A DNA stretch of 64,000 nt. It comes from Oscillospiraceae bacterium. Lineage in GTDB: Bacteria; Bacillota; Clostridia; Oscillospirales; Ruminococcaceae. Within the stretch, counting starts at the first letter, position 1. Every line of letters begins with the position of its first letter. The stretch covers positions 124,001 through 188,000 of the forward strand of contig SVMX01000001.1 of NCBI GenBank assembly GCA_015067175.1. Direction: 5' to 3'. This document shows positions 26,000-34,212 of this stretch, one piece after another. The position numbers and the translations under genes were made by a program. Under the pieces are notes generated by a model. It saw only the letters and a list, made by a program, of their open reading frames with translations, did not search any database and had not been told where the DNA came from.

Positions 26000-26782
26000 T
26001 CATTCTCCTTGATCTATGTTTTCATTCGGGAGCGTTACCTCCTGCTCATAAGGCTCGGGAGGCTGATAGGGATTGAGCCGCTGCGCCATAGCTTCGGGCA
26101 TTTCAACAGGAGTGTACAGATTGTACATAGACAGCAATATAAACGCAGCAGGCATAAATCCCGATAGTGTAGCAACAAGCTGAATAAGGAAATAAAGGAA
26201 ATATCCATGCGACAAGTACTGGAAAAGCACCATACCGTAATTCAGCAGATACACTGCTAAAATGCCGATGATCGGCACTATTTTATTTTTGTATATCCCC
26301 TTATTAATAAGTATCAAAAGCACCGCAACCAAAACGCAGCACAACGCCGACAAGATTGCAGGTATTATTGTGTTTGTCCAATAATGAAGCCCTGCCTCGG
26401 CAAGAATTTCGCCGTAACCACAGCTGGCTACCGCAATATAAGTAGTGATATCTACCACAAACGGAATTACCGCAAGCAATATCCACGATACTGCGAGTAT
26501 CATCAGACTATTTCGCGCTCTGAGCACTCCGACAAGAGTAAGCACGAAATACGCAAGAGTAAGCAAGTCATGCATAAGATAAGGCGCTATCAAAGGCGCA
26601 TACTCCGAGCCGCCGTAAAACATAAAATAATTGATGGCATCGGAAACAAACGGAATGCGCGGACTGATATGCCAATTTCCGTCTATATACAGACACCTGA
26701 TAAAAAGCTGTATCGCCAAACACACAAGTGCGGCGTTAAATAAAACCGACCTCTCGGGAACGACCAATCTACCCTTTCTCAT
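26000..26782 (-). CDS. Polytopic membrane protein of unknown function (260 aa)
   Basis: Unrecognised. About six hydrophobic segments lie near residues 14-32, 66-84, 90-112, 133-155, 163-185 and 190-213. A Pro/Gln-rich cytoplasmic or external tail follows (PYQPPEPYEQEVTLPNENID). GGAGGTCACT precedes the ATG at 26782. It sits between a GNAT gene and nrdG inside the anaerobic ribonucleotide reductase operon, an unusual place for a membrane protein. Confidence 0.7.
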   Translation of the reverse strand: MRKGRLVVPERSVLFNAALVCLAIQLFIRCLYIDGNWHISPRIPFVSDAINYFMFYGGSEYAPLIAPYLMHDLLTLAYFVLTLVGVLRARNSLMILAVSWILLAVIPFVVDITTYIAVASCGYGEILAEAGLHYWTNTIIPAILSALCCVLVAVLLILINKGIYKNKIVPIIGILAVYLLNYGMVLFQYLSHGYFLYFLIQLVATLSGFMPAAFILLSMYNLYTPVEMPEAMAQRLNPYQPPEPYEQEVTLPNENIDQGE

Positions 26783-26796
26783 AGTGACCTCCATAC

Positions 26797-27237
26797 TCAA
26801 GTGTCAATCCTTACTATCTCGGTGAGCGCCTTGTTTCTGTAAACAAGGTCGTTTCTTGCCGTAAATCCGCGGCTCTCCCAAAAGCCGTTGCCAAGCGTAT
26901 TTCTGTCGAATACTACCAGCGCGACCTTGTTTATTCCGCAATGCTTTAATCCGTCAAGAGCCGCGTCAACCAAAGCTGTAGCAATTCCACTGCCGCGCTT
27001 TTCCTCGCGCACTGCGGTATGATAGATATAGCCGCGACGTCCGTCGTTGCCCGCGATGATAACGCCGACGACACAGCCGTCTTTCACCGCAACAAAGCAG
27101 GTATCGGGGTTACGCTGCAAAAAGCGTGCTATTCCCTCGCGCGAATCATCAAGGTCGTTAAGTCCCATTCCCTTGCAGGACAGCCACAAGGAATATACAT
27201 CATCATAATCCTCTATAGTCATCAAGCGTATTTCCAT
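26797..27237 (-). CDS. GNAT-family N-acetyltransferase
   Basis: A 146-residue Gcn5-related acetyltransferase. The acetyl-CoA-binding region EKRGSGIATALVDAALDGL (R/Q-x-x-G-x-G/A) is near residue 80, followed by NTLGNGFWESRGFTARNDLVYR. The ATG at 27237 overlaps the nrdD stop (TGATG), so translation is coupled to nrdD. A GTG one codon upstream is the alternative start. The substrate is unknown. Confidence 0.85.
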   Translation of the reverse strand: MEIRLMTIEDYDDVYSLWLSCKGMGLNDLDDSREGIARFLQRNPDTCFVAVKDGCVVGVIIAGNDGRRGYIYHTAVREEKRGSGIATALVDAALDGLKHCGINKVALVVFDRNTLGNGFWESRGFTARNDLVYRNKALTEIVRIDT

Positions 27238-29357
27238 CACATACTTCTCCTGTCCTTTATCTCCTCCATTTTCGCATAGTTAAGGCGAGTATCGCCCTTA
27301 ACACGCGAATATGAGAGATAGCCGTTCATTCGGTCTATTTTGGTAAGGTTGGAGCTTCCGCACTTCGGGCAAACGTCCATTTCAAGCTGCTGATGTCCGC
27401 AGTCGTCGCAGTAAGCAAGTGAGAGGTTCACACCCTCGTAAAATCCCATCTTCATTGCGCGGCGCACAAGCGTCTTTACAGCCTCGCGGTTGTAGTCTAT
27501 GGGATAGCGTACATACTGTATCTTTCCGCCATTGAAAAGATCCCAGAAGCGCTTTTCGAGATCCTGCTTCTGAATGGGGCTGATGTCCTCCGAAACATGG
27601 CAGTGGAAGCTGTTGGAAACATACTCGCGATCCGAAACATTCTCCACTATGCCGTATTTCTTGCGGAACTGCTGTATCTGAAGTCCGCAGAGATTTTCCG
27701 CGGGAGTTCCGTAGATAGCATAGAGATGACCGTCCTCTTTTTTGAACTCCTGAATACGGCGATTTATAAATTCCATCGTTTTGAGAGAGAACTCGCCGCC
27801 CTCGGCGATGGATTTTTTTGCAGCTATCTGCTCAAGCTCGTTCAGCGCGGTTATGCCAAAAGAAGCAGTCGCGTATTTAAGCAGCGGCTTTATCTTATCA
27901 TGGATACCGAGATGACCTCCGAGGAAGCCTCCCTCGCAGTATGCAAGCGGATTTGTACTTGCTTTAAGCTCTCCGAGATAATCATAGGTGCGGATATGTA
28001 TGCGGCGAATAAGGTTGAGGTAATAGTCAAGCACCTCAAAGAAATCCTTGCTCTCCTGCTGAGCCTTTGCGTATATCATCGGAAGATGCAGCGATACCGC
28101 ACCGATATTAAATCTACCCACGAACACGGGCTTGTCGTTCTCGTCTGCAGGCTCCATTCCGCCGCGCTCAAACCACGGAGAAAGGAACGCACGGCATCCC
28201 ATGGGGCTGATGATCCTGCCGTATTTTTTGTAGATAGACGCAACATAGCCCTCACCCGTCAGCGACAGCCAATCGGGATACATTGCTTTCTGAGAGCAGT
28301 CAATGCCTGCCTCAAAAACGTCCTCCAGCTCACAGCCCTCACCATGTAAGTTCTCATCATACAAGAACACTATTTTCGGGAAAAGCACAGGCTTTTTGCA
28401 GGTCTTTTTGCCCTGTCCCTTGCGGCGCACTTCTAGCATGATAATGCTCGCCATTTTAGCAAACTTGCTTCTGCCCGTGCCTGCCGTCATAGTTATAAAC
28501 GGATAATCTCCACGGCTTGAAGAAACTGAATTGAACTTATACTCCCAGCCCTGAAAGCCCTGCTCAAAATCAACGCGCACATCAGCCATAGCCTCGCGGT
28601 CTGCGACTTCGTCCGAAACACCAAGCGACTTGTAGCGCTCAAACTGCTTTTTATAGGTCTTTTCTGCGTAGGGCGCGAGAAGCTCGTCCACGCTCGCAAC
28701 TGTAAAACCGCCGTACTGCTGACTAGCTGCGGAAAGCGTTATATCGCCTATTACATCGAAAGCGACCGCAAGCGTTTTCGGCTCGTTATACCAGAGATTA
28801 CCCATCTCAAAGCCGCCCTCAAGCACGTTTTTAACATCGAACAGACAGCAGTTCATAGTATCGCGGCGCGCGCTCATATCATGAACATAAATGTAGCCCT
28901 CACGGCAAGCCTGAAGCTCCTCGGTTGTCATGAAAAACTTCTGATAAAGCTCCTTGTTCAGCTGGTTGAAAATCAGACTTCGCTTTGTGGAAACAAGCGC
29001 GCTGTCGGTGTTTGAGTTCTCCTTGTCGCCGATGTACATGATGGATTGGCTCTTTCTATACACCTCGTCAAGCATAGAAACGAAATCCTGCTTATAATTG
29101 CGATAGTCCTTGTAGCTCTTTGCAACAGCGGGATTGGTCGCTTCAAGCGCACCCTCAACTATATAGTGCATCTCCGCTATTGAAATTTCGTCCTTGCCGA
29201 GCGCCCTCGCCTTGTCCGAAACATAGTCGCAGATGTATTTTATCTCGTCCTCGGTGAATTTGTACATTACGCGCGTTGCGGATTTATTGACCGCATTGAC
29301 GACCTTCTGTACGTTAAATTCCTCCTTGGTGTTATCTTTTTTAACTATCCTTATCAT
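27237..29357 (-). CDS. nrdD: Anaerobic ribonucleoside-triphosphate reductase NrdD
   Basis: A 706-residue class III ribonucleotide reductase that makes dNTPs without oxygen. Seen: an N-terminal ATP cone (IRIVKKDNTKEEFNVQKVV), the catalytic barrel (CLFDVKNVLEGGFEMGN, ASSIIMLEVRR-type core), a C-terminal zinc ribbon (CDDCGHQQLEMDVCPKCG) and the glycyl-radical loop RMNGYLSYSR. The ATG of MIRIVKK at 29357 is used, because a longer in-frame reading would cross the promoter. It heads nrdD-GNAT-membrane protein-nrdG-dut. Confidence 0.96.
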   Translation of the reverse strand: MIRIVKKDNTKEEFNVQKVVNAVNKSATRVMYKFTEDEIKYICDYVSDKARALGKDEISIAEMHYIVEGALEATNPAVAKSYKDYRNYKQDFVSMLDEVYRKSQSIMYIGDKENSNTDSALVSTKRSLIFNQLNKELYQKFFMTTEELQACREGYIYVHDMSARRDTMNCCLFDVKNVLEGGFEMGNLWYNEPKTLAVAFDVIGDITLSAASQQYGGFTVASVDELLAPYAEKTYKKQFERYKSLGVSDEVADREAMADVRVDFEQGFQGWEYKFNSVSSSRGDYPFITMTAGTGRSKFAKMASIIMLEVRRKGQGKKTCKKPVLFPKIVFLYDENLHGEGCELEDVFEAGIDCSQKAMYPDWLSLTGEGYVASIYKKYGRIISPMGCRAFLSPWFERGGMEPADENDKPVFVGRFNIGAVSLHLPMIYAKAQQESKDFFEVLDYYLNLIRRIHIRTYDYLGELKASTNPLAYCEGGFLGGHLGIHDKIKPLLKYATASFGITALNELEQIAAKKSIAEGGEFSLKTMEFINRRIQEFKKEDGHLYAIYGTPAENLCGLQIQQFRKKYGIVENVSDREYVSNSFHCHVSEDISPIQKQDLEKRFWDLFNGGKIQYVRYPIDYNREAVKTLVRRAMKMGFYEGVNLSLAYCDDCGHQQLEMDVCPKCGSSNLTKIDRMNGYLSYSRVKGDTRLNYAKMEEIKDRRSM

Positions 29358-29377
29358 TATGTTCTGCCTTTCCTTAA

Positions 29378-29393
29378 AATCAATATATAGTAC
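29378..29393 (-). promoter_or_regulatory. Candidate NrdR box, proximal
   Basis: AATCAATATATAGTAC (plus strand) agrees with the NrdR consensus ACACWATATYTWGTGT at about 11 of 16 positions by eye. It is exactly 32 bp from the second candidate, a spacing typical of paired NrdR sites. Confidence 0.45.
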
Positions 29394-29403
29394 AACATCT
29401 ATA

Positions 29404-29432
29404 ATGATATCACAGTTTATTGTGGCTGTCAA
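29404..29432 (-). promoter_or_regulatory. Sigma-A promoter of the nrdD operon
   Basis: Minus strand: TTGACA (29427-29432), a 17-bp spacer, TATCAT (29404-29409). The distal NrdR-like box fills the spacer. Confidence 0.75.
29410..29425 (-). promoter_or_regulatory. Candidate NrdR box, distal (between -35 and -10)
   Basis: TCACAGTTTATTGTGG retains the CAC..GTG outer arms and about 11 of 16 consensus positions. Lying between -35 and -10, a bound repressor would block RNA polymerase. Confidence 0.5.
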
Positions 29433-29532
29433 CGATATTTTGGGACATTTCACAGCAAAATATTGCACAAATCCGCATAGTTATTTCCGTACATTTTTCC
29501 GTCTTGACAGCACAAACCCACTCGCCTCAAGG

Positions 29533-29546
29533 TGTAACGCGTTACA
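29533..29546. repeat. 14-bp perfect palindrome
   Basis: TGTAACGCGTTACA. It resembles a LacI-family or catabolite (cre) operator but has GC instead of CG at the centre. It directly abuts the 15-bp direct repeat copy at 29547. Confidence 0.5.
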
Positions 29547-29561
29547 TCAACAGCAATCCCA
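29547..29561. repeat. 15-bp direct repeat, copy 1
   Basis: TCAACAGCAATCCCA, identical to 30113-30127. It lies just past the 3' end of the orphan gene 29586-30101. Confidence 0.75.
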
Positions 29562-29585
29562 TACTTACACCAAAAGTAACCACGA

Positions 29586-30101
29586 TCATTTGCAGGCATA
29601 AAACCATTTATCTGTAACCTGTTCAACAAAGATACGATTATTATCACTATGTTTAGGTGAATTAACAAAATTCGGCTTTTGATTAGAGGGAGAATATATT
29701 AACGAAGCTCGCCCATTCTCAATTCCAAATGATGCAAAATTCTCATTTACAAACAAATTTGCAAAGCCAAGATGGTCTAATCTGAACACAGCCCTTACAG
29801 TAGTAAAGGCTTGCTTTTGCTCCTGTGTCAGCGGATAGCGTGATTGACTACCGCTGTTATAACAAACCAAATTATTCATATCGGCATCAAGATTGAACAG
29901 CCAGCCATCGCTGTCATCTTTGTTGTTATTGTAAAGCTCCATGCATGTTTCTGCCGCTGTTTCAAAGCTGCCTAAATTATCGATCAACATAGATTTTTCG
30001 TAAGATATAGTTTGTTTGGGTATGGTAAATAAATAAACCAAGATCAATGCCATCGCCAACAAAGCAATGCTTATTGCAATCAACAGTTTCCTTTTTGTCA
30101 T
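29586..30101 (-). CDS. Membrane-anchored protein of unknown function (171 aa), likely acquired
   Basis: Unrecognised. A basic N-terminus (MTKRKLL) is followed by one membrane segment (about residues 5-27) and a soluble outer domain of about 140 residues with a Cys pair and aromatic strands (DGWLFNLDADMNNLVCYN, FRLDHLGFANLFVNENFASFG). Its sequence is noticeably more AT-rich than its neighbours, and it is bracketed by two copies of a 15-bp repeat. GAGGT lies 8 bases before the ATG at 30101, within the end of the YwqG-like gene. It may be horizontally acquired (inference). Confidence 0.65.
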   Translation of the reverse strand: MTKRKLLIAISIALLAMALILVYLFTIPKQTISYEKSMLIDNLGSFETAAETCMELYNNNKDDSDGWLFNLDADMNNLVCYNSGSQSRYPLTQEQKQAFTTVRAVFRLDHLGFANLFVNENFASFGIENGRASLIYSPSNQKPNFVNSPKHSDNNRIFVEQVTDKWFYACK

Positions 30102-30112
30102 GAAATTATACC

Positions 30113-30127
30113 TCAACAGCAATCCCA
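30113..30127. repeat. 15-bp direct repeat, copy 2
   Basis: TCAACAGCAATCCCA. This copy forms the last codons and the stop of the YwqG-like gene, so the other copy may be a duplicated piece of that gene end. Confidence 0.75.
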
Positions 30128-31192
30128 ACTATACAGCACGCGGGAAAAGTCGCAGTTTTTAAGGTCGTCTGAGTTAATAAAGAAATTACCAACGCCGCAG
30201 TCGCCCCACATTATCTCGTCCTCACCGTCGCCCTCTGAATCAAGCTGGAACAGCAGCGTATCGCATTTTGCAAAATCCTCGTTGTAGCCGCGCGGGTCGT
30301 CCTGTGTAAAAAACGGGCTTCCTCCTATCTTAGCACCCGTACCACCGCCAAAAGCGTCCCAAAGTGCGTCATAAAGCTTTTCATCAACCATACGCAGACC
30401 AAGTTCGTTATTGCGCTTATTGCCGAAAAGCGACACTATCTCGCCGCCGAAAAGCTGATTGTAACACTTCACAACTGTATCTTCAAAGCGATAGTCCGCG
30501 GAGCTTATTGCGCTGAACTCGGGTGCGGAGGCTTTCAGCAGAAACTCGCCCTTGAACGGGAATGCCCAGAACTCATCCTCGTCATATTCGGGCATATCGG
30601 CATCGCTTATGAGCAGGCTTTCATCGGCGATGATATCCGCATGATATATCACACGAAAGCCGTTCTGATTGAAATAGTCCTTGAAATCAACGCCGACCAC
30701 ATCATCATCGTCACAGCCTGCGAAAAACTGAAGTATTCCCTTTTCGGGGAATCCCTCGATGTGCGGCAACGCGCCGAAATTAAGCTGTGCAAGCAGGCGC
30801 AGAGGTCTGCCCTGAAGCTCACCCTCGCGCACTGTCGGGAGTTGCATATCTTTCGGAAAATAGGGCGTTCCGCCAAGCTTGCTGTCAAATAAAGTACACT
30901 CGGAGCGGACAGGCTTAAAGCGCACACAGGGGCGCGGCGGAATTTCCATATTTATCGCTGTCATAAGCTTTCCAAGTTTGCTCAATGTCTGCGAGCTGTA
31001 TTTCGGAAGCTTGCTGCTGTCGAAGTATCCTCCGTATCTGTAAGGTATCTCGTCAGGACAGTCATAGGTGTAGTTTTCGCCCTTTTCGTCAGCGTAAGTG
31101 CGTATAAAATCCGACATCTGTTGCGCATCGGGCGCAGAGTTGGTCTTATAAAATTTTCTCAGTTCTTTTAAAAAATCGTTAAGCTCAGGCAT
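30113..31192 (-). CDS. YwqG-like DUF1963 protein
   Basis: A 359-residue protein of the DUF1963/YwqG family. Its conserved landmarks are SKLGGTPYFP (about 103-112), LLAQLNFGALP, GILQFFAG, and the C-terminal KIGGSPFFTQDDPR and LLFQLDSEGDG..IMWGDCGVGNFFI. The family is widespread in bacteria and has no settled biochemical role. The ATG at 31192 follows TTGGAG, and a longer in-frame reading would enter the upstream hairpin. Confidence 0.85.
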   Translation of the reverse strand: MPELNDFLKELRKFYKTNSAPDAQQMSDFIRTYADEKGENYTYDCPDEIPYRYGGYFDSSKLPKYSSQTLSKLGKLMTAINMEIPPRPCVRFKPVRSECTLFDSKLGGTPYFPKDMQLPTVREGELQGRPLRLLAQLNFGALPHIEGFPEKGILQFFAGCDDDDVVGVDFKDYFNQNGFRVIYHADIIADESLLISDADMPEYDEDEFWAFPFKGEFLLKASAPEFSAISSADYRFEDTVVKCYNQLFGGEIVSLFGNKRNNELGLRMVDEKLYDALWDAFGGGTGAKIGGSPFFTQDDPRGYNEDFAKCDTLLFQLDSEGDGEDEIMWGDCGVGNFFINSDDLKNCDFSRVLYSWDCC

Positions 31193-31205
31193 AATTTTCT
31201 CCAAA

Positions 31206-31284
31206 ACAAAAAGCCCCGAACCGAAACACATAATACCACCTGTTGTTACCGGACAAGTATTATGTGTTCCCCAATTCAGAGCTT
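31206..31284 (-). terminator. Long inverted repeat, probable terminator of rpiB-upp
   Basis: A perfect 12-bp stem (AACACATAATAC at 31225-31236, GTATTATGTGTT at 31257-31268) with a 20-base loop. Outer AAAGC/GCTTT arms can also pair. On the minus strand GGGGCTTTTTG follows. It may double as a leader structure for the YwqG-like gene. Confidence 0.55.
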
Positions 31285-31303
31285 TAAAATATTTTTATCT
31301 AAT

Positions 31304-31936
31304 TTACTTTGTGCCGAAAAGTCTGTCGCCGCCGTCGCCGATACCGGGAACGATGTAGAGATCCTCGTTCAGACCCTCATCAATAGCACCTGTGATTATC
31401 TCAACGTCGGGGTGAGCGGTCTGAAGAGCCTTGATGCCCTCGGGACAGGTCAGCACGCACATGAACTTAACATTCTTCGCGCCTGCGTTCTTGCAAATTT
31501 CAACAGTCTTAACTGCGGAAACGCCTGTTGCAAGCATAAGATCAAGGATAATTACCTCGCGGTTAGCGATGTCAAAGGGCAGCTTGCAGTAGTACTCAGC
31601 CGCGGAATTGCTGTTAGCCTTGTCGCGGTAGATTCCCACATGGCCAACCTTTGCAGCAGGAACGAGCGCAAGCGCGCCGTCAACCATACCAAGACCTGCT
31701 CTCATAATCGGAACAAAAGCAACCTTTCTGCCGCTGATTATCTTGGAATTTGCAAGTGCAAGAGGTGTTTCGATCTGAACTTCCTTTAAGGGAAGATCGC
31801 GTGTAGCCTCATAGCAAATAAACATAGATATCTCAGAAACAAGCTCTCTGAACTCCTTAGAGCCTGTGTTCTTATCGCGCAGCAGAGAGATCTTGTGCTG
31901 TACGAGGGGGTGATCGCAAACATGAACCTTTTCCAT
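31304..31936 (-). CDS. upp: Uracil phosphoribosyltransferase
   Basis: A 210-residue salvage enzyme that makes UMP from uracil and PRPP. Seen: [20 protein letters not shown], the PRPP-binding loop [23 protein letters not shown] (about 129-151) and the uracil-binding C-terminus [17 protein letters not shown]. The loop reads LATGVSA where LATGGSA is usual, a conservative change. It starts 2 bp after the rpiB stop. Confidence 0.95.
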   Translation of the reverse strand: MEKVHVCDHPLVQHKISLLRDKNTGSKEFRELVSEISMFICYEATRDLPLKEVQIETPLALANSKIISGRKVAFVPIMRAGLGMVDGALALVPAAKVGHVGIYRDKANSNSAAEYYCKLPFDIANREVIILDLMLATGVSAVKTVEICKNAGAKNVKFMCVLTCPEGIKALQTAHPDVEIITGAIDEGLNEDLYIVPGIGDGGDRLFGTK

Positions 31937-31938
31937 AA

Positions 31939-32373
31939 TTAATTTTCCTCCAATTTAGTGATTTTTTCAACACGTCTTGCGTGTCTGCCGCCTTCAAACT
32001 CAGTTTCAAGGAAGACATCAACAATCTCACAGGCAAGACCCGCGCCTATAACACGACCGCCCATGCAAAGCGCATTAGCGTCGTTGTGAAGTCTTGTGTA
32101 TTTTGCGGAATACCAGTCGCCGCACAGCGCCGCGCGCATTCCCTTTATCTTGTTGGCAGCCATCGAAATACCGATGCCTGTGCCGCAAATAAGTATCGCC
32201 TTATCGCACTCGCCCGAAAGCACCTTTTTACAGGTCGCCTCCGCGACGTCGGGATAATCGACCGCCTCGCCGTTGCAGCCGCAGTCGATAAACTGCACAC
32301 CCTTTTCTTCGAGGTGCTTTACGACTTCGAGCTTCAGCTCATAGCCGCCGTGATCACAGCCTATTGCTATCAT
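31939..32373 (-). CDS. rpiB: Ribose-5-phosphate isomerase B
   Basis: A 144-residue RpiB/LacAB-family isomerase that interconverts ribose-5-phosphate and ribulose-5-phosphate. Seen: [18 protein letters not shown], the Cys-loop [17 protein letters not shown] and ARLHNDAN-like [15 protein letters not shown]. The ATG at 32373 has AAGG upstream. Pairing with upp suggests a shared role in ribose-phosphate and nucleotide salvage. Confidence 0.94.
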   Translation of the reverse strand: MIAIGCDHGGYELKLEVVKHLEEKGVQFIDCGCNGEAVDYPDVAEATCKKVLSGECDKAILICGTGIGISMAANKIKGMRAALCGDWYSAKYTRLHNDANALCMGGRVIGAGLACEIVDVFLETEFEGGRHARRVEKITKLEEN

Positions 32374-32409
32374 TCCAAGCCTTCTTTCAAAGTTAAGTTC
32401 AAAATTTAT

Positions 32410-32441
32410 CAAAAGCAGGTTTTAAAAAAACGCTGCTTTAT
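32410..32441 (-). terminator. Probable terminator of the zinc-ribbon membrane protein gene
   Basis: A hairpin of AAAGCAG (32412-32418) with CTGCTTT (32433-32439). It is extended inside by GTTTT/AAAAC with a one-base bulge. The T-run lies mainly in the loop, so termination strength is uncertain. Confidence 0.5.
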
Positions 32442-32453
32442 CAATAAAATTAA

Positions 32454-32960
32454 TTATTTCTTTACTTCCTTACCGCAGTTCGTGCAAAAATTCGACATTC
32501 CGTTAAGCACAAAACCACATTCCTCGCAGATATACGGAAGAGCTTCATCTTCCGAAAATTCGGGTATCTCCTCGCCTGCCATACGATCACGCACCATATC
32601 GACCGCCGCCATTACAGCAGGAAGATTTACTCCGTTTACCGTGATATTTGGAACGTTCTGCTCTTTGCAGCGTTCACTGTACTTCATCATTTTTGATCTG
32701 CCGCGTATTCCTTTGTTCAAGCCTTTAAAGAACAGCTTATTGAACACCTTAGGCAGTAAGATCCATAGCATCAGAAGCAGTGGGAATGCAACCAAAAATA
32801 CAAATAGCATCAGCTTAACCATGAGCACGCTAAAACCGCCCAGCTCGCCGCCATCTTCATCGGTCCAAACGCCGTTTCCGATGAAAACAAGATAAACGCC
32901 GACCGCTACAAAACAAAGCAACAATAAAACAGCAAACGCCTTTACAAGAAAATTCTTCAT
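32454..32960 (-). CDS. Membrane protein with C-terminal zinc ribbon (168 aa)
   Basis: Two membrane segments (about residues 6-28 and 45-70) are followed by a basic region and a cytoplasmic part. A zinc ribbon closes the protein (CEECGFVLNGMSNFCTNCG, about 146-164). Proteins of this layout often carry the 'zinc-ribbon domain' label and have no defined function. It has its own promoter at 33011-33039. Confidence 0.75.
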   Translation of the reverse strand: MKNFLVKAFAVLLLLCFVAVGVYLVFIGNGVWTDEDGGELGGFSVLMVKLMLFVFLVAFPLLLMLWILLPKVFNKLFFKGLNKGIRGRSKMMKYSERCKEQNVPNITVNGVNLPAVMAAVDMVRDRMAGEEIPEFSEDEALPYICEECGFVLNGMSNFCTNCGKEVKK

Positions 32961-33010
32961 AATCTTTCAATCACATATCCACGATATATTATCGCCAAAA
33001 TTACATATTA

Positions 33011-33039
33011 ATTATACTACATTTTGCCCGATTGGTCAA
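33011..33039 (-). promoter_or_regulatory. Sigma-A promoter of the zinc-ribbon protein gene
   Basis: Minus strand: TTGACC (33034-33039), a 17-bp spacer, TATAAT (33011-33016). The -35 lies inside the end of the upstream GNAT gene. Confidence 0.75.
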
Positions 33040-33496
33040 GAGGGTTTGAGGAATATATCATTTTAAGCAACGGCACCCAATCATCTTCCACTACTTTTTC
33101 ACCTGTAAGTTCAAAGCCGTGTCTTTGATAAAACGCGATACCGCGCTTGTTATATTCCAACACCCACAAAAAACTTGCGTTATGCGTGTTTATTGCAAAT
33201 CGCAGCAGTTTTTCGCCTATTCCCTGTCCTTGAAACTGCGGCTCTACAAACAGCTTTTCTATCTCTTTGCCATTTATGCGGATAACGCCTTTCACAACGC
33301 CGTCATCATACACATAGGTGTTTTTCAGCTTTTGCGACCCGTCCGCATATTCTTTTGCAATATCGACAACATTCAGTTCCCCGAAATAAAACAAGTCGTT
33401 CCCAAAAAACGGGTAGAAATTCACACGATAATTGACAACGATAATCTCTGCGATACGTGATGCGTCTGATGCAACGGCAGGTCTGATATAATCCAT
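33017..33496 (-). CDS. GNAT-family N-acetyltransferase
   Basis: A 159-residue acetyltransferase. The acetyl-CoA motif is LFVEPQFQGQGIGEKLLRFA (Q-x-x-G-x-G), followed by LWVLEYNKRGIAFYQRHGF. It lies 23 bp after tsaB, where RimI is common in other bacteria. The N-terminal half (IVVNYRVNFYPFFGNDLFYFGEL) is not RimI-like, so the substrate is left open. The ATG at 33496 has GGAGG upstream. Confidence 0.85.
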   Translation of the reverse strand: MDYIRPAVASDASRIAEIIVVNYRVNFYPFFGNDLFYFGELNVVDIAKEYADGSQKLKNTYVYDDGVVKGVIRINGKEIEKLFVEPQFQGQGIGEKLLRFAINTHNASFLWVLEYNKRGIAFYQRHGFELTGEKVVEDDWVPLLKMIYSSNPLDQSGKM

Positions 33497-33519
33497 TTTT
33501 CCTCCGCTAATAGTGCAGA

Positions 33520-34200
33520 TCAAGCCTTGCTCTCTCTTTCAAGCCTTTCACGCTCCGCCTGCGGAAGCCTTAAATAGCTAGGCATGAGCGCCGCGGCGTC
33601 TATCGTCTGCTTTCCCTCTGCGGCAAGGCAAACGCCTAAGCCGCGCTGATATCTCAGCGCTACGGGCGCAAGTGTAAAGCTATGCTCTGTGGCATCGTCC
33701 AAAAGCTCCGCGCCGTCGCCCGCGAGGATAATACTGCCGCCGAGCGTTTTAAGCTCCTCATAAAGATCGACAGATTTTATTGCCCTGTCCTCTGTTATAC
33801 GCGTGATAACGCCGTTTTCGCTTTTGAAAAGCGCATTATACACCTGTCCGCAGCGTGCGTCCATAGCACAGCATATTATCCCGTCGATTCCAACGAAATT
33901 ATATGCGATAGCCTCAAGCGTGGATACCTCGATACAAGGCTTATTCACACCCATTGCCATGCCTTTTACGCTTGCAATTCCTATGCGAAGCCCCGTGAAC
34001 GAGCCGGGACCTGATGTCACGGCAATTGCGTCCACATCAGAAAGCATGATGTCCGCGCTTTTCAGCATAGCTTCAACCATAGGCAGAAGCGTCTGCGAAT
34101 GTGTATGTTTTGTGTTGAGGAATTGCTCCGCAATCAGTCTGCCGCCATCACAAAGCGCACAGCCCGCGGTTATTGCAGAAGAATCTATGCCTAAGATCAT
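33520..34200 (-). CDS. tsaB: tRNA threonylcarbamoyladenosine biosynthesis protein TsaB
   Basis: A 226-residue pseudo-ATPase of the ASKHA fold that partners TsaD and TsaE in making t6A37 on ANN-decoding tRNAs. Seen: ILGIDSSAITAGCAL, TKHTHSQTLLPMVEAML and the family signature VTSGPGSFTGLRIGIASVKG (about 62-81). It lies in one run with tsaE, with a nucleoside phosphorylase gene between them. Confidence 0.94.
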   Translation of the reverse strand: MILGIDSSAITAGCALCDGGRLIAEQFLNTKHTHSQTLLPMVEAMLKSADIMLSDVDAIAVTSGPGSFTGLRIGIASVKGMAMGVNKPCIEVSTLEAIAYNFVGIDGIICCAMDARCGQVYNALFKSENGVITRITEDRAIKSVDLYEELKTLGGSIILAGDGAELLDDATEHSFTLAPVALRYQRGLGVCLAAEGKQTIDAAALMPSYLRLPQAERERLERESKA

Positions 34201-34212
34201 TGTTTGCCTCCG

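Noticed and set aside
29533-29546. Catabolite-responsive (cre) operator
   Set aside because: The palindrome has GC where cre needs CG at the centre and is not placed at a clear promoter, so it is listed only as a palindrome.
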